Below, piece by piece: positions 39,639-46,427 of a DNA stretch of 46,427 nucleotides. The stretch is from Synechococcus sp. M44_DOE_062. GTDB taxonomy: Bacteria > Cyanobacteriota > Cyanobacteriia > Thermostichales > Thermostichaceae. Both the position numbers and the translations under genes were made by a program. Each line of letters opens with the position of its first letter. Within the stretch, counting starts at the first letter, position 1. Location: contig DVDX01000081.1 of NCBI GenBank assembly GCA_015295985.1, positions 1 to 46,427 on the forward strand. Direction: 5' to 3'. The notes beneath the pieces are model-generated. The model had not been told where the DNA came from. It searched no databases and worked only from the letters and a program-made list of their open reading frames with translations.

Positions 39639-41750
39639 ATGACGGTGCGGGTGCCCCTCGACTACTACCGGGTTTTGATGCTCTCGGCACGAGCAGATGA
39701 GCATCAGATTGAACAGGCATACCGGGAGCGGATCGATCTCAAGCCGGGCGAGCGCTCCTGGCTGCTGGGGTTCTCGCCACAGGCTGTGGAAGCTCGCGCT
39801 CAGATGATCCAAGAGGCGGCTTCCATACTGCTTAACCCTGAGGCACGACGAAACTACGACGAACACCTTATGCCGGCGGATCCCACCTTGTCAGTGGAGG
39901 AGGCGCACCTGCCGGGAGTGCTGTGCTTGTATTGCGAAGCCGGAGAGTACCAGGCTGCGCTGGACTTGGCTCAACAGATGTTGGAGCAGGGTCACCCTGC
40001 TCGTTCCGATGCCATTTTGGCGCGGGCCATCGCCCGTCTGGAACTGGGTCGAGAAGCCTGGCAACAGGGATCCTACGAAGAGGCGGCGCATTCTTTACAG
40101 GCAGGCTTAGCAGAGCTGGAGGAGTATCAGGCCTTTCCGCAGATGCAAGCGGAAATTCGCATTGACTTAGGCAAGCTGCGCCCCTATCGCATTTTGCAAC
40201 TCCTCAGTCATGAGGCCCATACTCCTGCCCAAGCTGGAAGAGAGGCTCCTGCGTTCCACACCGCTGATGGGAACGGGGAGCGACAGCAAGGACTGGCTCT
40301 CCTCAAAGCCATGCTGGACGAACGGGGCGGCATTGAGGGGGTGGGACAAGATGGCTCTGGCCTCAGCACCGAAGATTTTCTGCGCTTTATCCAACGGGTA
40401 CGTCGCCACCTCACCCTCAAAGAACAGCAAGAGCTGTTCGAGCGGGAGGCTGAGCGTCCCTCGATGGTGGCCGCCTACTTGGCGGTGCAAGTGTTGCTAG
40501 CGGCAGGTTATCTGGAAAATCGTCCAGCCCTGGTGCGACGTGCTCGCGGCTACCTGGTTCGTCTGGCGCAGCGGCAAGATGTGCATCTGGAGCAGGCCAT
40601 CTGCAGTCTGTTGCTGGGGCAGACCGAAGAGGCGCTCGCCCATCTGCGCTCTACCCAAGAAGTAGAGGTCTTGCAGTTTATCGAGGAACACTCCACCGGC
40701 TCCCCTGACCACCTGCCAGGTCTGTGCCGCTTCACAGAAAAATGGTTCCAGGAGGAGGTGTTCCCAGAATTTCGCGGTCTGGAAGCCGCCCAAGTGACGT
40801 TGCAAGCCTACTTCGACAACCCCCAAGTCCAGGCTTACCTAGACGAGATGCCCAGTTGCGAAGACCCGCCGGCAGGGACGCTCTCTCCTAGTGCTCCGCA
40901 CCGCTGTCGCGAACAAGCCCCCCATCCCCCGCCTCATTTGCCTGCCGTGGTGGGTGGTCCGCGCCCGCCTGAGCCAACCCAAGAATTGCAGCGCCCCCCT
41001 GCCCCTTGGCAACGGGGAGTGCCAGAACCCCCGCGTCTCTCGGATTTGCCCTCCTACCAGAGCACCCTCAAGCCAAGTGCATCTTCCCTTGCCGATGAGG
41101 GTTCTAGTGCTCCGCACCGCTGTCGCGAACGTGCCCACGACCGTTTTCCTCAGGGGGACGGAGTCCAAAGCCTACGGCCTGCTGGCGCGAACAGTTTGCA
41201 GGATGTGGAACGTTACCGCCGCAGCCGCCTGGGAGCCCGTAAGCGTCCTGCTTTTCCTATTGGCCTTCGTTTGCGCTCTGACCCGCTGACGCGAATGGCC
41301 GCGGTGGTCAGTGTGGGCATCCTCTCCCTGTTGGTCATCTGGCAAATGTTGCGGGGCCTCTTCACGCCGCCACCGGCACCACCGCTGGAGCAGCCGCAGG
41401 TGCAAATTGAGCAGCCGCCGGTTGACCTATCGCTACGCGACGCTTTCGCGAACAACGATCCCGGCCAGACGGAACCCATTTCCCCGCCTGAGCTAACCGG
41501 CCCTCTAGCGGAGTGGCAAGGAGTACAACAGGTGCGGGTGGTCTCCAACGATGGCCTCAACATTCGCCAGCAACCCAGCTTGACAGGAGCCATTGTCGGC
41601 ACAGCCCCACGCCAAGCCCTGCTGCGGGTGGTGGAAGTACAGGCCGGAGAGGGACAGGTGCCTGTCTGGCTGCGCATTGAGCGAGATGGGGCTCCCGGGG
41701 GATGGGTCGCCGCCCAGTCGGGCTCTACCCGTCTGGTGGAACGGCCCTAG
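39639..41750 (+). CDS. ARC6/Ftn2-like cell-division protein with C-terminal SH3-like domain
   Basis: A 703-residue protein whose N-terminal 400 residues match cyanobacterial Ftn2/ZipN and plastid ARC6: a J-like domain (LDYYRVLMLSARADEHQIEQ, EAASILLNPEARRNYDEHLM) followed by helical repeats (YCEAGEYQAALDLAQQMLEQ). A proline-rich segment and one membrane span (AAVVSVGILSLLVIWQML) come next, then an SH3-like domain (VVSNDGLNIRQQPSLTGAIV). The C-terminal DUF4101 (IMS) domain usual in ARC6 is not seen. ARC6/Ftn2 tethers FtsZ rings to the membrane. At least four dispersed repeats are translated in the linker (SAPHRCRE appears twice). ATG 39612 upstream is also in frame but lies in a repeat. Confidence 0.75.
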   Translation: MTVRVPLDYYRVLMLSARADEHQIEQAYRERIDLKPGERSWLLGFSPQAVEARAQMIQEAASILLNPEARRNYDEHLMPADPTLSVEEAHLPGVLCLYCEAGEYQAALDLAQQMLEQGHPARSDAILARAIARLELGREAWQQGSYEEAAHSLQAGLAELEEYQAFPQMQAEIRIDLGKLRPYRILQLLSHEAHTPAQAGREAPAFHTADGNGERQQGLALLKAMLDERGGIEGVGQDGSGLSTEDFLRFIQRVRRHLTLKEQQELFEREAERPSMVAAYLAVQVLLAAGYLENRPALVRRARGYLVRLAQRQDVHLEQAICSLLLGQTEEALAHLRSTQEVEVLQFIEEHSTGSPDHLPGLCRFTEKWFQEEVFPEFRGLEAAQVTLQAYFDNPQVQAYLDEMPSCEDPPAGTLSPSAPHRCREQAPHPPPHLPAVVGGPRPPEPTQELQRPPAPWQRGVPEPPRLSDLPSYQSTLKPSASSLADEGSSAPHRCRERAHDRFPQGDGVQSLRPAGANSLQDVERYRRSRLGARKRPAFPIGLRLRSDPLTRMAAVVSVGILSLLVIWQMLRGLFTPPPAPPLEQPQVQIEQPPVDLSLRDAFANNDPGQTEPISPPELTGPLAEWQGVQQVRVVSNDGLNIRQQPSLTGAIVGTAPRQALLRVVEVQAGEGQVPVWLRIERDGAPGGWVAAQSGSTRLVERP
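40889..40914. repeat. Dispersed short repeat, GTGC-type, in ARC6-like gene
   Basis: TAGTGCTCCGCACCGCTGTC followed by GCGAAC. Translated in frame as SAPHRCRE. The mini-hairpin GTGC-TCC-GCAC is perfect. Confidence 0.75.
41105..41130. repeat. Dispersed short repeat, GTGC-type, second copy in ARC6-like gene
   Basis: Identical to the copy at 40889-40914 over 26 bases and translated in the same frame, giving a second SAPHRCRE peptide. Confidence 0.75.
41155..41192. repeat. Dispersed repeat, inverted GGAC hairpin plus CTGGCGCGAAC tail, in ARC6-like gene
   Basis: GGACGGAGTCC (41156-41166) is the reverse complement of the GGAC hairpin. It is followed after a 15-base spacer by CTGCTGGCGCGAAC in the direct orientation, so the copy is composite. 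In frame as GDGVQSLRPAGANS. Confidence 0.55.
41429..41453. repeat. Dispersed repeat, CGCGA-type arm, in ARC6-like gene
   Basis: TATCGCTACGCGACGCTTTC followed by GCGAA. CGCGA-CGCTT-TCGCG can form a five-base-pair hairpin. The same arm occurs in the composite copy at 42151-42216. Translated in frame between the membrane span and the SH3 domain. Confidence 0.65.
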
Positions 41751-41807
41751 TTTTTCCTTACAGTCCTGCCCTTTTAGGGGGTATAGCCTGCTTCCTTCCC
41801 AACTGTT

Positions 41808-42824
41808 GTGGATATTCTGCGCAATGCCCCGCTGGGGATTTATCTGGAAGAGCCTCGTACCTGGCTACATTGCCTGGATCCGCGGGTTAAGCTGGCCTGG
41901 CTGCTGAGCTTTCTCCTCAGCCCTATTCTGGCCGGCAATGGCTGGCGCTTGGCCGTGGTGGTGGCTCTTCTGTTGCTGACTGTAGCGGCCCGTCTGCCGC
42001 GCCGGGTTTGGTCGGGCCAACTCTCCCTGGTGCTGGCCCTGAGCCTGCTCACCTTTGGGATCACCAGCTTGGCGCCGGATGGATTGGGGGTTTTTCCCCA
42101 GCCGCAACGGCAGGATATGCAGGTGGTAGGCTATGGGCTGATTCCCGTTAGCGGTGCAGAGCGCTCTGATATCGCTACGCGACGCTTTCGCGAACGCGAC
42201 AGCGGGACGGAGTCCTTTTTGGCTGTAGAACAGGGATCCCCAGACCGTGCCTGGCGGGAGCAAACCCGTGCTTGGCAAACCCCTTACCGCTACCGCCTGG
42301 TTCAATTTTCCCTGTTGGGGCGAACCTTTCAGGTCTCCCGCCGTTCTCTATCGGTGGCGCTGCGGCTGGGCACCCTCATTTTTACGTTGCCCTACGCCAC
42401 CCATTTGTTTTTGTTGACCACGGCCCCCGAAGAAATTGCCGAAGGGATCGGCCAATTGTTGCAGCCTCTCCGACGTTGGAGCTGGCCGATTGCCGAAGTG
42501 ATTCTCACCCTCACCTTGGCGCTACGCTTTTTGCCTCTGGTGATGGAAGAGGTGCAAAACTTGGCGCGGGCAGTGCGAACTCGGGATGTGCGCTGGGGAT
42601 CCCTGAGTTTCCGGGGCGGGATCCAAACCCTGCTGGCTTTGGTGGAGCGCTTTTTTGAAAACTTGCTCCTGCGTGCGGAACAGACGGCCATGGCGATGCA
42701 AGCCCGTGGGATGACCGGCCCAGACCATCCCCTGCGCTGGCACCGCCTACAACTGCGGCGGCTGGATCGCGGTTTACTGGCCCTATTGCCCCTGTTTTGG
42801 CTGCTCAGAACCTTGTCCCACTGA
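41808..42824 (+). CDS. Energy-coupling-factor transporter T component (CbiQ family)
   Basis: A 338-residue membrane protein of ECF vitamin/metal importers. It spans the membrane at AWLLSFLLSPILAGNGW, VVVALLLLTVAARL, LSLVLALSLLTFGITSL and later LGTLIFTLPYATHLFLL. The coupling helices carry the Ala-Arg-Gly signatures: AVRTRDVRWG and AMQARGMTGP. It connects the substrate-binding S component to the two ATPases, none of which is in the window. A composite dispersed repeat (42151-42216) inserts about 22 residues (AERSDIATRRFRERDSGTES) in a loop between two spans. The start is GTG. The transported ligand is unknown. Confidence 0.88.
   Translation: MDILRNAPLGIYLEEPRTWLHCLDPRVKLAWLLSFLLSPILAGNGWRLAVVVALLLLTVAARLPRRVWSGQLSLVLALSLLTFGITSLAPDGLGVFPQPQRQDMQVVGYGLIPVSGAERSDIATRRFRERDSGTESFLAVEQGSPDRAWREQTRAWQTPYRYRLVQFSLLGRTFQVSRRSLSVALRLGTLIFTLPYATHLFLLTTAPEEIAEGIGQLLQPLRRWSWPIAEVILTLTLALRFLPLVMEEVQNLARAVRTRDVRWGSLSFRGGIQTLLALVERFFENLLLRAEQTAMAMQARGMTGPDHPLRWHRLQLRRLDRGLLALLPLFWLLRTLSH
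42151..42216. repeat. Composite dispersed repeat inside the EcfT gene
   Basis: The longest copy in the window, about 66 bases: a degenerate GTGC arm (GCGGTGCAGAGCGCTCTGAT), the CGCGA arm (ATCGCTACGCGACGCTTTCG), then an inverted GGAC arm (GCGACAGCGGGACGGAGTCC). Length divisible by three, with no stop, so the host frame survives. It suggests the shorter copies are fragments of a larger mosaic element. Confidence 0.75.
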
Positions 42825-42875
42825 GGTGACCTGACCGGCGAGGATGGCTGGGTGTGGGTCGGCAATAGCTTTTTC

Positions 42876-45800
42876 CTACCGAGGGGGATGGGGCTCGTCG
42901 CTGCCCAGCGGCATGAGCAACCGAGAGACACAACGCCCATCGGAAGAGGGGTAAAAGGAGAGCTGACCCCCCATCCGTTGCACCACCCGTTGGCACAGGC
43001 TGAGTTCCAAACCAGGACTCACCGATAGAGGCGATTTGAGGAGAGGATCCGCGTAGATCACCTGCTCGGGAGCCAACTGAAGGGCGGCCATTAGGTGAGG
43101 GTCGAAGCTGCCCTGATCCACCACCAGCAGCTCTGCATAGCCAAAGTGCAAGGACTCCGTCCCGCTGGCGCGAACCGCACCGCTGTCGGATTCGCTGGCT
43201 TGGCTCCACAGATCCAGCCGCCCCCCTTCCGGGCTGCGCAAAACAGCGGCTGCCAACACCTCCCAGAGCACCATCTCCAGTCGTTCCGGATCCCCCTGGA
43301 TGGCAATGCTCATGTCCCCATGGGCCCGCGGCCACAGCTTGCGTTTTTGGGTCAGGCCCTCCACCCGGCGCAGGGTTTTGCGCACCAGGGTTGCCAAGGG
43401 CACCGACCGGGACTGCGGCTGCACCTGCCAGGCTTCGGACTGCAACAACAATCCTGTGGAGACGGTTAGATCCCGCAGCCCTCTGCCAATCTCCACCACC
43501 TTTTGCCAGCGGGTGGCTTCGTCTCCAGGGATCTCCGGCACCTGACCCAGGCGGCGCAGGCTGTCCAGAAGGGCATTCTGCAGATCCAGCAGGCGGCGGT
43601 GCTTGTACCAGTTCAACTCCCTGAGCACTTCCTGCCCCTCTTGCAAGGTTTGCATCCAGAGCAAGCGCCGCAGCGTCCAGCCGCAGGTCTGGGCAATCAA
43701 CATCACAGCCGCCCGCTCGTCGGGATCCCAAACCTTGCCCGCTTCTGCCCCCAAGATCAAAACTCCCAAAGCTCCCGCCTGAGATTCTGCTGGGACAGTG
43801 TTGACCAGCAGCCAGGATCCCAGGCTGGTAGCAAAGTGCTCTGCACCGCTGGCGCGAATGAGCCAGGTGCGGCTAGCAGAGGGGATCTGCTCCTGGGTAA
43901 GCGGGAGAGGTTCTGCTGACTGCAGCGCGTAGGCCAGTAGGGGATCTTGCAGATCGATCTCGGTGGGGCCAGTCTCCGTCCCGGCAGCAAAAGATGGCTG
44001 GAGCTGAGCCCGGCTCTCCCCTGGCTGCCAACTAACCATTAGGGCCAGAGGGATCCCCAGCAATTGGGCCGTTTGTCGAGTGGTGGTGGTGTACAGATCT
44101 GACAAGGTGGCCGAGTTTTGCAAGGTTAAACAAGCGGTGATCAGGCCCTTGAGCAATTGCTCTTGTCGTTGTCGGCGTTGTTCTGACCGAATTTGCCGCA
44201 GGATCACCCCCACCTGTTGGGCGATCCCCCGCAGCAGTTGCCGATCTTCCCGGCTCCAGGCCCGTAGCTGGGGATGCAACACCAAGAGCAGCCCTTCCAA
44301 AGTGCTCTGCACCGCTGGCGCGTTCGCGGAAGTGTCGCGTAGCGATATGGGTGTGTTGGCAGTACCACCGACCCCCGTATGGGTCAGCATCAGGGAACGA
44401 ACTCCTGCCAGTTCCTGCCGCCAAGAGAGCAGGCGCAGATCTTGGTCGTAGTTTTCTGCCACCACCACCTCGCTGCGCATGAGATCCTGCCAGTCTCGGT
44501 CGCTCAGAGGGCTGAACTGCTGCGGCAAAGTCTGCTTGCCCTGTTGCTCCGCAACGCTGCGGTACTCGTAGAAGAGGCGGGGGATAGAGCTGTCGGGATC
44601 CACCGTCAACACGGCTACTGCACCAACTTTCAGACGCTGGCCTAGACCGACAATGGCTTGCTGGAGAGCCTGTTGCAGCTCTGCCGGGTTGTAAGCCGAG
44701 CGGCCCACCTGTTGCACAAACTCTTGGTCATCGGTCAACTGGCGAATGCGGCAATCCAGATTTTCCAGGGGTCTGGCTAAGGCCAACCCATTGGCGGCAG
44801 CAGCCACCAACTGTCGCTCAGCGGCTTGCCAGGTACGGGGCACATCCGATTGCACCCAGATCAACCCCAGCAGATCCTTCTCCAGCAAAATCGGGGCCAC
44901 CAAAACAGCCTGGGCCCGCAACTGCTGCATCAACTTGGGGGGAACCTCAGAGCGAGTCGTCCCTGTGCCGCCCACTACGACCTGGCCATCGGCGAGGGCG
45001 TAGTATATGTCCCCCAATTCCCGCAGCGAAAGGCTGATCTCTCCTGTCGGCCCTGCTCCAACTTTAGCCCCTTTGGGAACAGGCGGCTGAGAGGACTCCG
45101 TCCCGCTGTCGCGGTCGCAAAAGCGTTGCGTAGCGATAACGGCTTTGGGGGCACTCCCGTGGGGGACGAACTGCCCCTGGCTACGTTCATGCCAATACAC
45201 CTGAATGTGGACAGCACCCAGGAAAGACTGTAGCTCTTGCCTCACCAAGCTGACCCGTTCCTGCAGGGATCCCACCTGGCGCATCGCTGTTCCCAACCTC
45301 AGGAGTGGATCCTCAAGGCGCTTTTCGGTCTGCTGTTGCCAAGCGTTTTCCAACTCTTGCAGAGAGGCTGCCAACTGCCCCAGCAAAATCCCCAGAAGGG
45401 CTTTTTCGTCCTCACGGGGGGTAACCCCCCACATCTGGGATCCCAACATCAGGATCCCCAAGCAGCGCCGCCGTCCCACTGCCGTTCGCGACAGCGGGCC
45501 GTAGGCCGAGAAGGGGTAAATGAAACAGCCCTGGATCCCACCCAGTCGCCTGGCCTCCCGCTGCCAAATGCCCATGCGCGGCTCCTGAGAGAGGTCGGGC
45601 AGGCTGATCGGTCGCTGCTCGATCACCACCTGCTCCAGGATCTCCCCCGGCTGTAGAGGATGTACTGCTCGCAATAGAGTTTGATCCTCAAGAAGGGTCA
45701 CCCCCCCCTGGCCCACCAACTGGTGATTGTGATAATCGTAAAAGGCTAGCCAGATCAGCGGCGCCCCAAACACCGCCCCGACATAGTCGAGGGTGAGCTG

Positions 45801-45938
45801 AATCAGCCCCTTGGCATCCGTTTGCTCTCGCATCTGTTGCAATGTCGCTTGCAGGGCCACCAGGGGAGAGACGGACCCAGCTCTATCCGTTTGCGTCAGG
45901 GGGACGGAGTCCTCTGAGGGGGGAACAGACTGAGCCAT
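42876..45938 (-). CDS. Multi-GAF sensor with degenerate kinase-like ATPase end
   Basis: A 1020-residue cytoplasmic sensor with several GAF-like units: residues about 25-200 (GLIQLTLDYVGAVFGAPLIW, CLGILMLGSQMWGVTPREDE), 230-390 (HIQVYWHERSQGQFV, AVLVAPILLEKDLLGLIW), 420-580 (VGAVAVLTVDPDSSIPRLFY, LLLVLHPQLRAWSREDRQLL) and 600-770 (LALMVSWQPGESRAQL, ALGVLILGAEAGKVWDPDE). The last 200 residues resemble a histidine-kinase ATPase, but no convincing phospho-His box is present and the N-box position reads MVLWEVLAAAVLRSP, without the usual Asn. It may be a pseudokinase. At least five dispersed repeats are translated in frame. ATG 45938 is chosen over the upstream start at 45977. It is convergent with the EcfT gene. 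Confidence 0.78.
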   Translation of the reverse strand: MAQSVPPSEDSVPLTQTDRAGSVSPLVALQATLQQMREQTDAKGLIQLTLDYVGAVFGAPLIWLAFYDYHNHQLVGQGGVTLLEDQTLLRAVHPLQPGEILEQVVIEQRPISLPDLSQEPRMGIWQREARRLGGIQGCFIYPFSAYGPLSRTAVGRRRCLGILMLGSQMWGVTPREDEKALLGILLGQLAASLQELENAWQQQTEKRLEDPLLRLGTAMRQVGSLQERVSLVRQELQSFLGAVHIQVYWHERSQGQFVPHGSAPKAVIATQRFCDRDSGTESSQPPVPKGAKVGAGPTGEISLSLRELGDIYYALADGQVVVGGTGTTRSEVPPKLMQQLRAQAVLVAPILLEKDLLGLIWVQSDVPRTWQAAERQLVAAAANGLALARPLENLDCRIRQLTDDQEFVQQVGRSAYNPAELQQALQQAIVGLGQRLKVGAVAVLTVDPDSSIPRLFYEYRSVAEQQGKQTLPQQFSPLSDRDWQDLMRSEVVVAENYDQDLRLLSWRQELAGVRSLMLTHTGVGGTANTPISLRDTSANAPAVQSTLEGLLLVLHPQLRAWSREDRQLLRGIAQQVGVILRQIRSEQRRQRQEQLLKGLITACLTLQNSATLSDLYTTTTRQTAQLLGIPLALMVSWQPGESRAQLQPSFAAGTETGPTEIDLQDPLLAYALQSAEPLPLTQEQIPSASRTWLIRASGAEHFATSLGSWLLVNTVPAESQAGALGVLILGAEAGKVWDPDERAAVMLIAQTCGWTLRRLLWMQTLQEGQEVLRELNWYKHRRLLDLQNALLDSLRRLGQVPEIPGDEATRWQKVVEIGRGLRDLTVSTGLLLQSEAWQVQPQSRSVPLATLVRKTLRRVEGLTQKRKLWPRAHGDMSIAIQGDPERLEMVLWEVLAAAVLRSPEGGRLDLWSQASESDSGAVRASGTESLHFGYAELLVVDQGSFDPHLMAALQLAPEQVIYADPLLKSPLSVSPGLELSLCQRVVQRMGGQLSFYPSSDGRCVSRLLMPLGSDEPHPPR
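43150..43175. repeat. Dispersed short repeat, GGAC-type, in GAF sensor gene
   Basis: AAGGACTCCGTCCCGCTGGC followed by GCGAAC. The mini-hairpin is perfect. Encodes VRASGTESL on the opposite strand, in the kinase-like ATPase region. Confidence 0.75.
43833..43860. repeat. Dispersed short repeat, GTGC-type, in GAF sensor gene
   Basis: AAAGTGCTCTGCACCGCTGG followed by CGCGAATG. The loop base differs (TCT instead of TCC) but the GTGC/GCAC stem is kept. Encodes IRASGAEHFAT in frame on the minus strand. Confidence 0.75.
44299..44348. repeat. Composite dispersed repeat in GAF sensor gene
   Basis: The GTGC arm (AAAGTGCTCTGCACCGCTGG) is joined to an inverted CGCGA-type arm (GTCGCGTAGCGATA) over about 50 bases. 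In frame on the minus strand as ISLRDTSANAPAVQSTL. Confidence 0.7.
45092..45139. repeat. Composite dispersed repeat in GAF sensor gene, second copy
   Basis: The GGAC arm (AGGACTCCGTCCCGCTGTCG) is joined to an inverted CGCGA-type arm (AAAGCGTTGCGTAGCGATAA). In frame on the minus strand as VIATQRFCDRDSGTES, the same peptide pattern as IATRRFRERDSGTES in the EcfT protein. Confidence 0.75.
45902..45912. repeat. Fragment of GGAC-type repeat near start of GAF sensor gene
   Basis: GGACGGAGTCC is the inverted GGAC mini-hairpin alone, translated as EDSVP near the N-terminus on the minus strand. A related fragment lies at 45484-45502 (GTTCGCGACAGCGGGCCGT). Confidence 0.45.
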
Positions 45939-46098
45939 ACCGTGTGGATCTACTCCGCAGGTTCCTCTGCAAGTCAATGCCGTATCAGCCAGACCTCAGC
46001 TTGTCTCTGGTGTGAGCCTTCTCGTCTCCCTGCTTCCTTGTTGCTGGGCAACGCTGAAGCGAACAAGCGAGCCTGGACTTGTTGCTGTTTGGAACAAC

Positions 46099-46135
46099 TT
46101 TGGCATACTCCCCACCCCAAAAGGCAAGGATTCTT
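46099..46135 (-). mobile_element. Degenerate IS200/IS605-type right-end motif
   Basis: On the minus strand the sequence reads AAGAATCC, a short imperfect stem, then GGGGAGTATGCCAA. This is the same layout as the better copy at 46292-46326 (AAGAATCCCC, stem, GGGAGTGTCAA). It looks like an older, diverged TnpB-element end. No tnpB frame is recognisable next to it. Confidence 0.4.
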
Positions 46136-46219
46136 GACGCTTCAACGAGAACTGCCCATCCAGGTTGGTCTTATACTCCCTCCACGTCCGGCTTAACGTC
46201 GGGCGTTCGCCCCATCCTC

Positions 46220-46243
46220 AGTGCTACGCACCGCTGACGTGAA
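46220..46243. repeat. Dispersed short repeat, GTGC-type, intergenic
   Basis: AGTGCTACGCACCGCTGACG followed by TGAA. The GTGC/GCAC stem is kept while the loop changes to TAC. It lies between two IS200/IS605-like end motifs. Confidence 0.65.
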
Positions 46244-46291
46244 GGACAAGATGAAAGACTCGGCTCTTATCTCTCACCCAGCTCCCGTGTA

Positions 46292-46427
46292 TTGACACTC
46301 CCACTGACTACAGTCGGGGGATTCTTACGCAGCCCAGAAACGAACTCGTAACGGCGCTGTCAAGACGCCTCTACACATTCGGATAGCTTGGTAGCCCCGT
46401 ACTTCAGTACGGGGTGGAAAAGCCCGC
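46292..46427 (-). mobile_element. Probable right end / omega-RNA region of an IS200/IS605 TnpB element
   Basis: Minus strand, 5' to 3': a perfect hairpin CCCCGTACT-GA-AGTACGGGG (about 46390-46410), some 70 structured bases, then AAGAATCCCCCGACTGTAGT followed by CAGTGGGAGTGTCAA. The terminal AAGAATCC...GGGAGTGTCAA layout is characteristic of the 3' ends of cyanobacterial IS200/IS605 OrfB elements, which encode the omega RNA that guides TnpB. The tnpB gene itself, if present, lies beyond the end of the window; the flank reading TACACGGGAGCTGGGTGAGA would be the guide. It could also be a gene-less derivative. Confidence 0.5.

Noticed and set aside
46221-46320. CRISPR-like repeat structure near the right edge
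   Set aside because: The repeated strings are not regularly spaced and fit dispersed mini-repeats and IS200/IS605 end hairpins instead; there are no direct repeats with uniform spacers and no cas gene.

Overview
The window is chromosomal DNA of a thermophilic, unicellular cyanobacterium. It most resembles the hot-spring Synechococcus lineage (JA-3-3Ab / JA-2-3B'a type). The grounds are photosystem I genes (psaL, psaI, ycf4), the photosystem II cytochrome b559 operon (psbE-psbF-psbL-psbJ), ndhB, a TGS-less threonyl-tRNA synthetase, several cyanobacteria-restricted families (DUF3181, DUF2256, ARC6/Ftn2-like) and a very high density of the palindrome GGGATCC(C), which appears to replace the usual cyanobacterial HIP1 octamer. 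No tRNA, rRNA or CRISPR array was seen.

Layout. 0-2.7 kb: an acyltransferase and an ARPP-1 family gene interrupted by an in-frame amber codon. 2.9-5.0 kb: psaL-psaI and psbEFLJ, both on the minus strand, each with a visible or candidate terminator. 5.2-10.7 kb: an exported SLH-like protein, ppx/gppA and thrS. 10.9-14.3 kb: a putative nitrogen-scavenging block (fmdA, fmdB, nucleoside-type ABC ATPase) behind a sequence-perfect NtcA-type promoter. 14.3-17.6 kb: malQ, a PuuE-like deacetylase and pyrE. 17.8-19.5 kb: a signalling cassette of Roadblock/LC7 protein, globin sensor (broken by an in-frame ochre codon) and small GTPase. 19.9-26.2 kb: copper P-type ATPase, aldo/keto reductase, a small exported protein and pyrG. 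26.3-32.0 kb: group 2 sigma factor, DUF2256, PsiE-like protein, cyclophilin, a HAD-GvpK fusion and ndhB. 32.4-36.0 kb: PotD-like binding protein, ycf4, SLH lipoprotein and DUF3181. 36.1-38.0 kb: ECF sigma factor, anti-sigma factor and a Spy/CpxP-like protein. 38.3-45.9 kb: Crp/Fnr regulator, DUF427, ARC6-like protein, EcfT and a very large GAF-domain sensor. 46.1-46.4 kb: sequences like the ends of IS200/IS605 (TnpB) elements.

Four things stand out. (1) A single ORF joins a HAD hydrolase to a complete cyanobacterial-type GvpK, with no other gas-vesicle gene in view. (2) A family of short dispersed repeats, about 25-65 bp, sits in frame inside at least five proteins and in intergenic DNA. Its two subtypes keep the same mini-hairpin through compensatory changes. 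(3) A Roadblock-globin-GTPase cassette suggests oxygen/redox input to a MglA/MglB-like switch. (4) Two otherwise intact genes carry early in-frame stops with good ribosome binding sites upstream. All functions are inferred from sequence pattern recognition; no searches were run.
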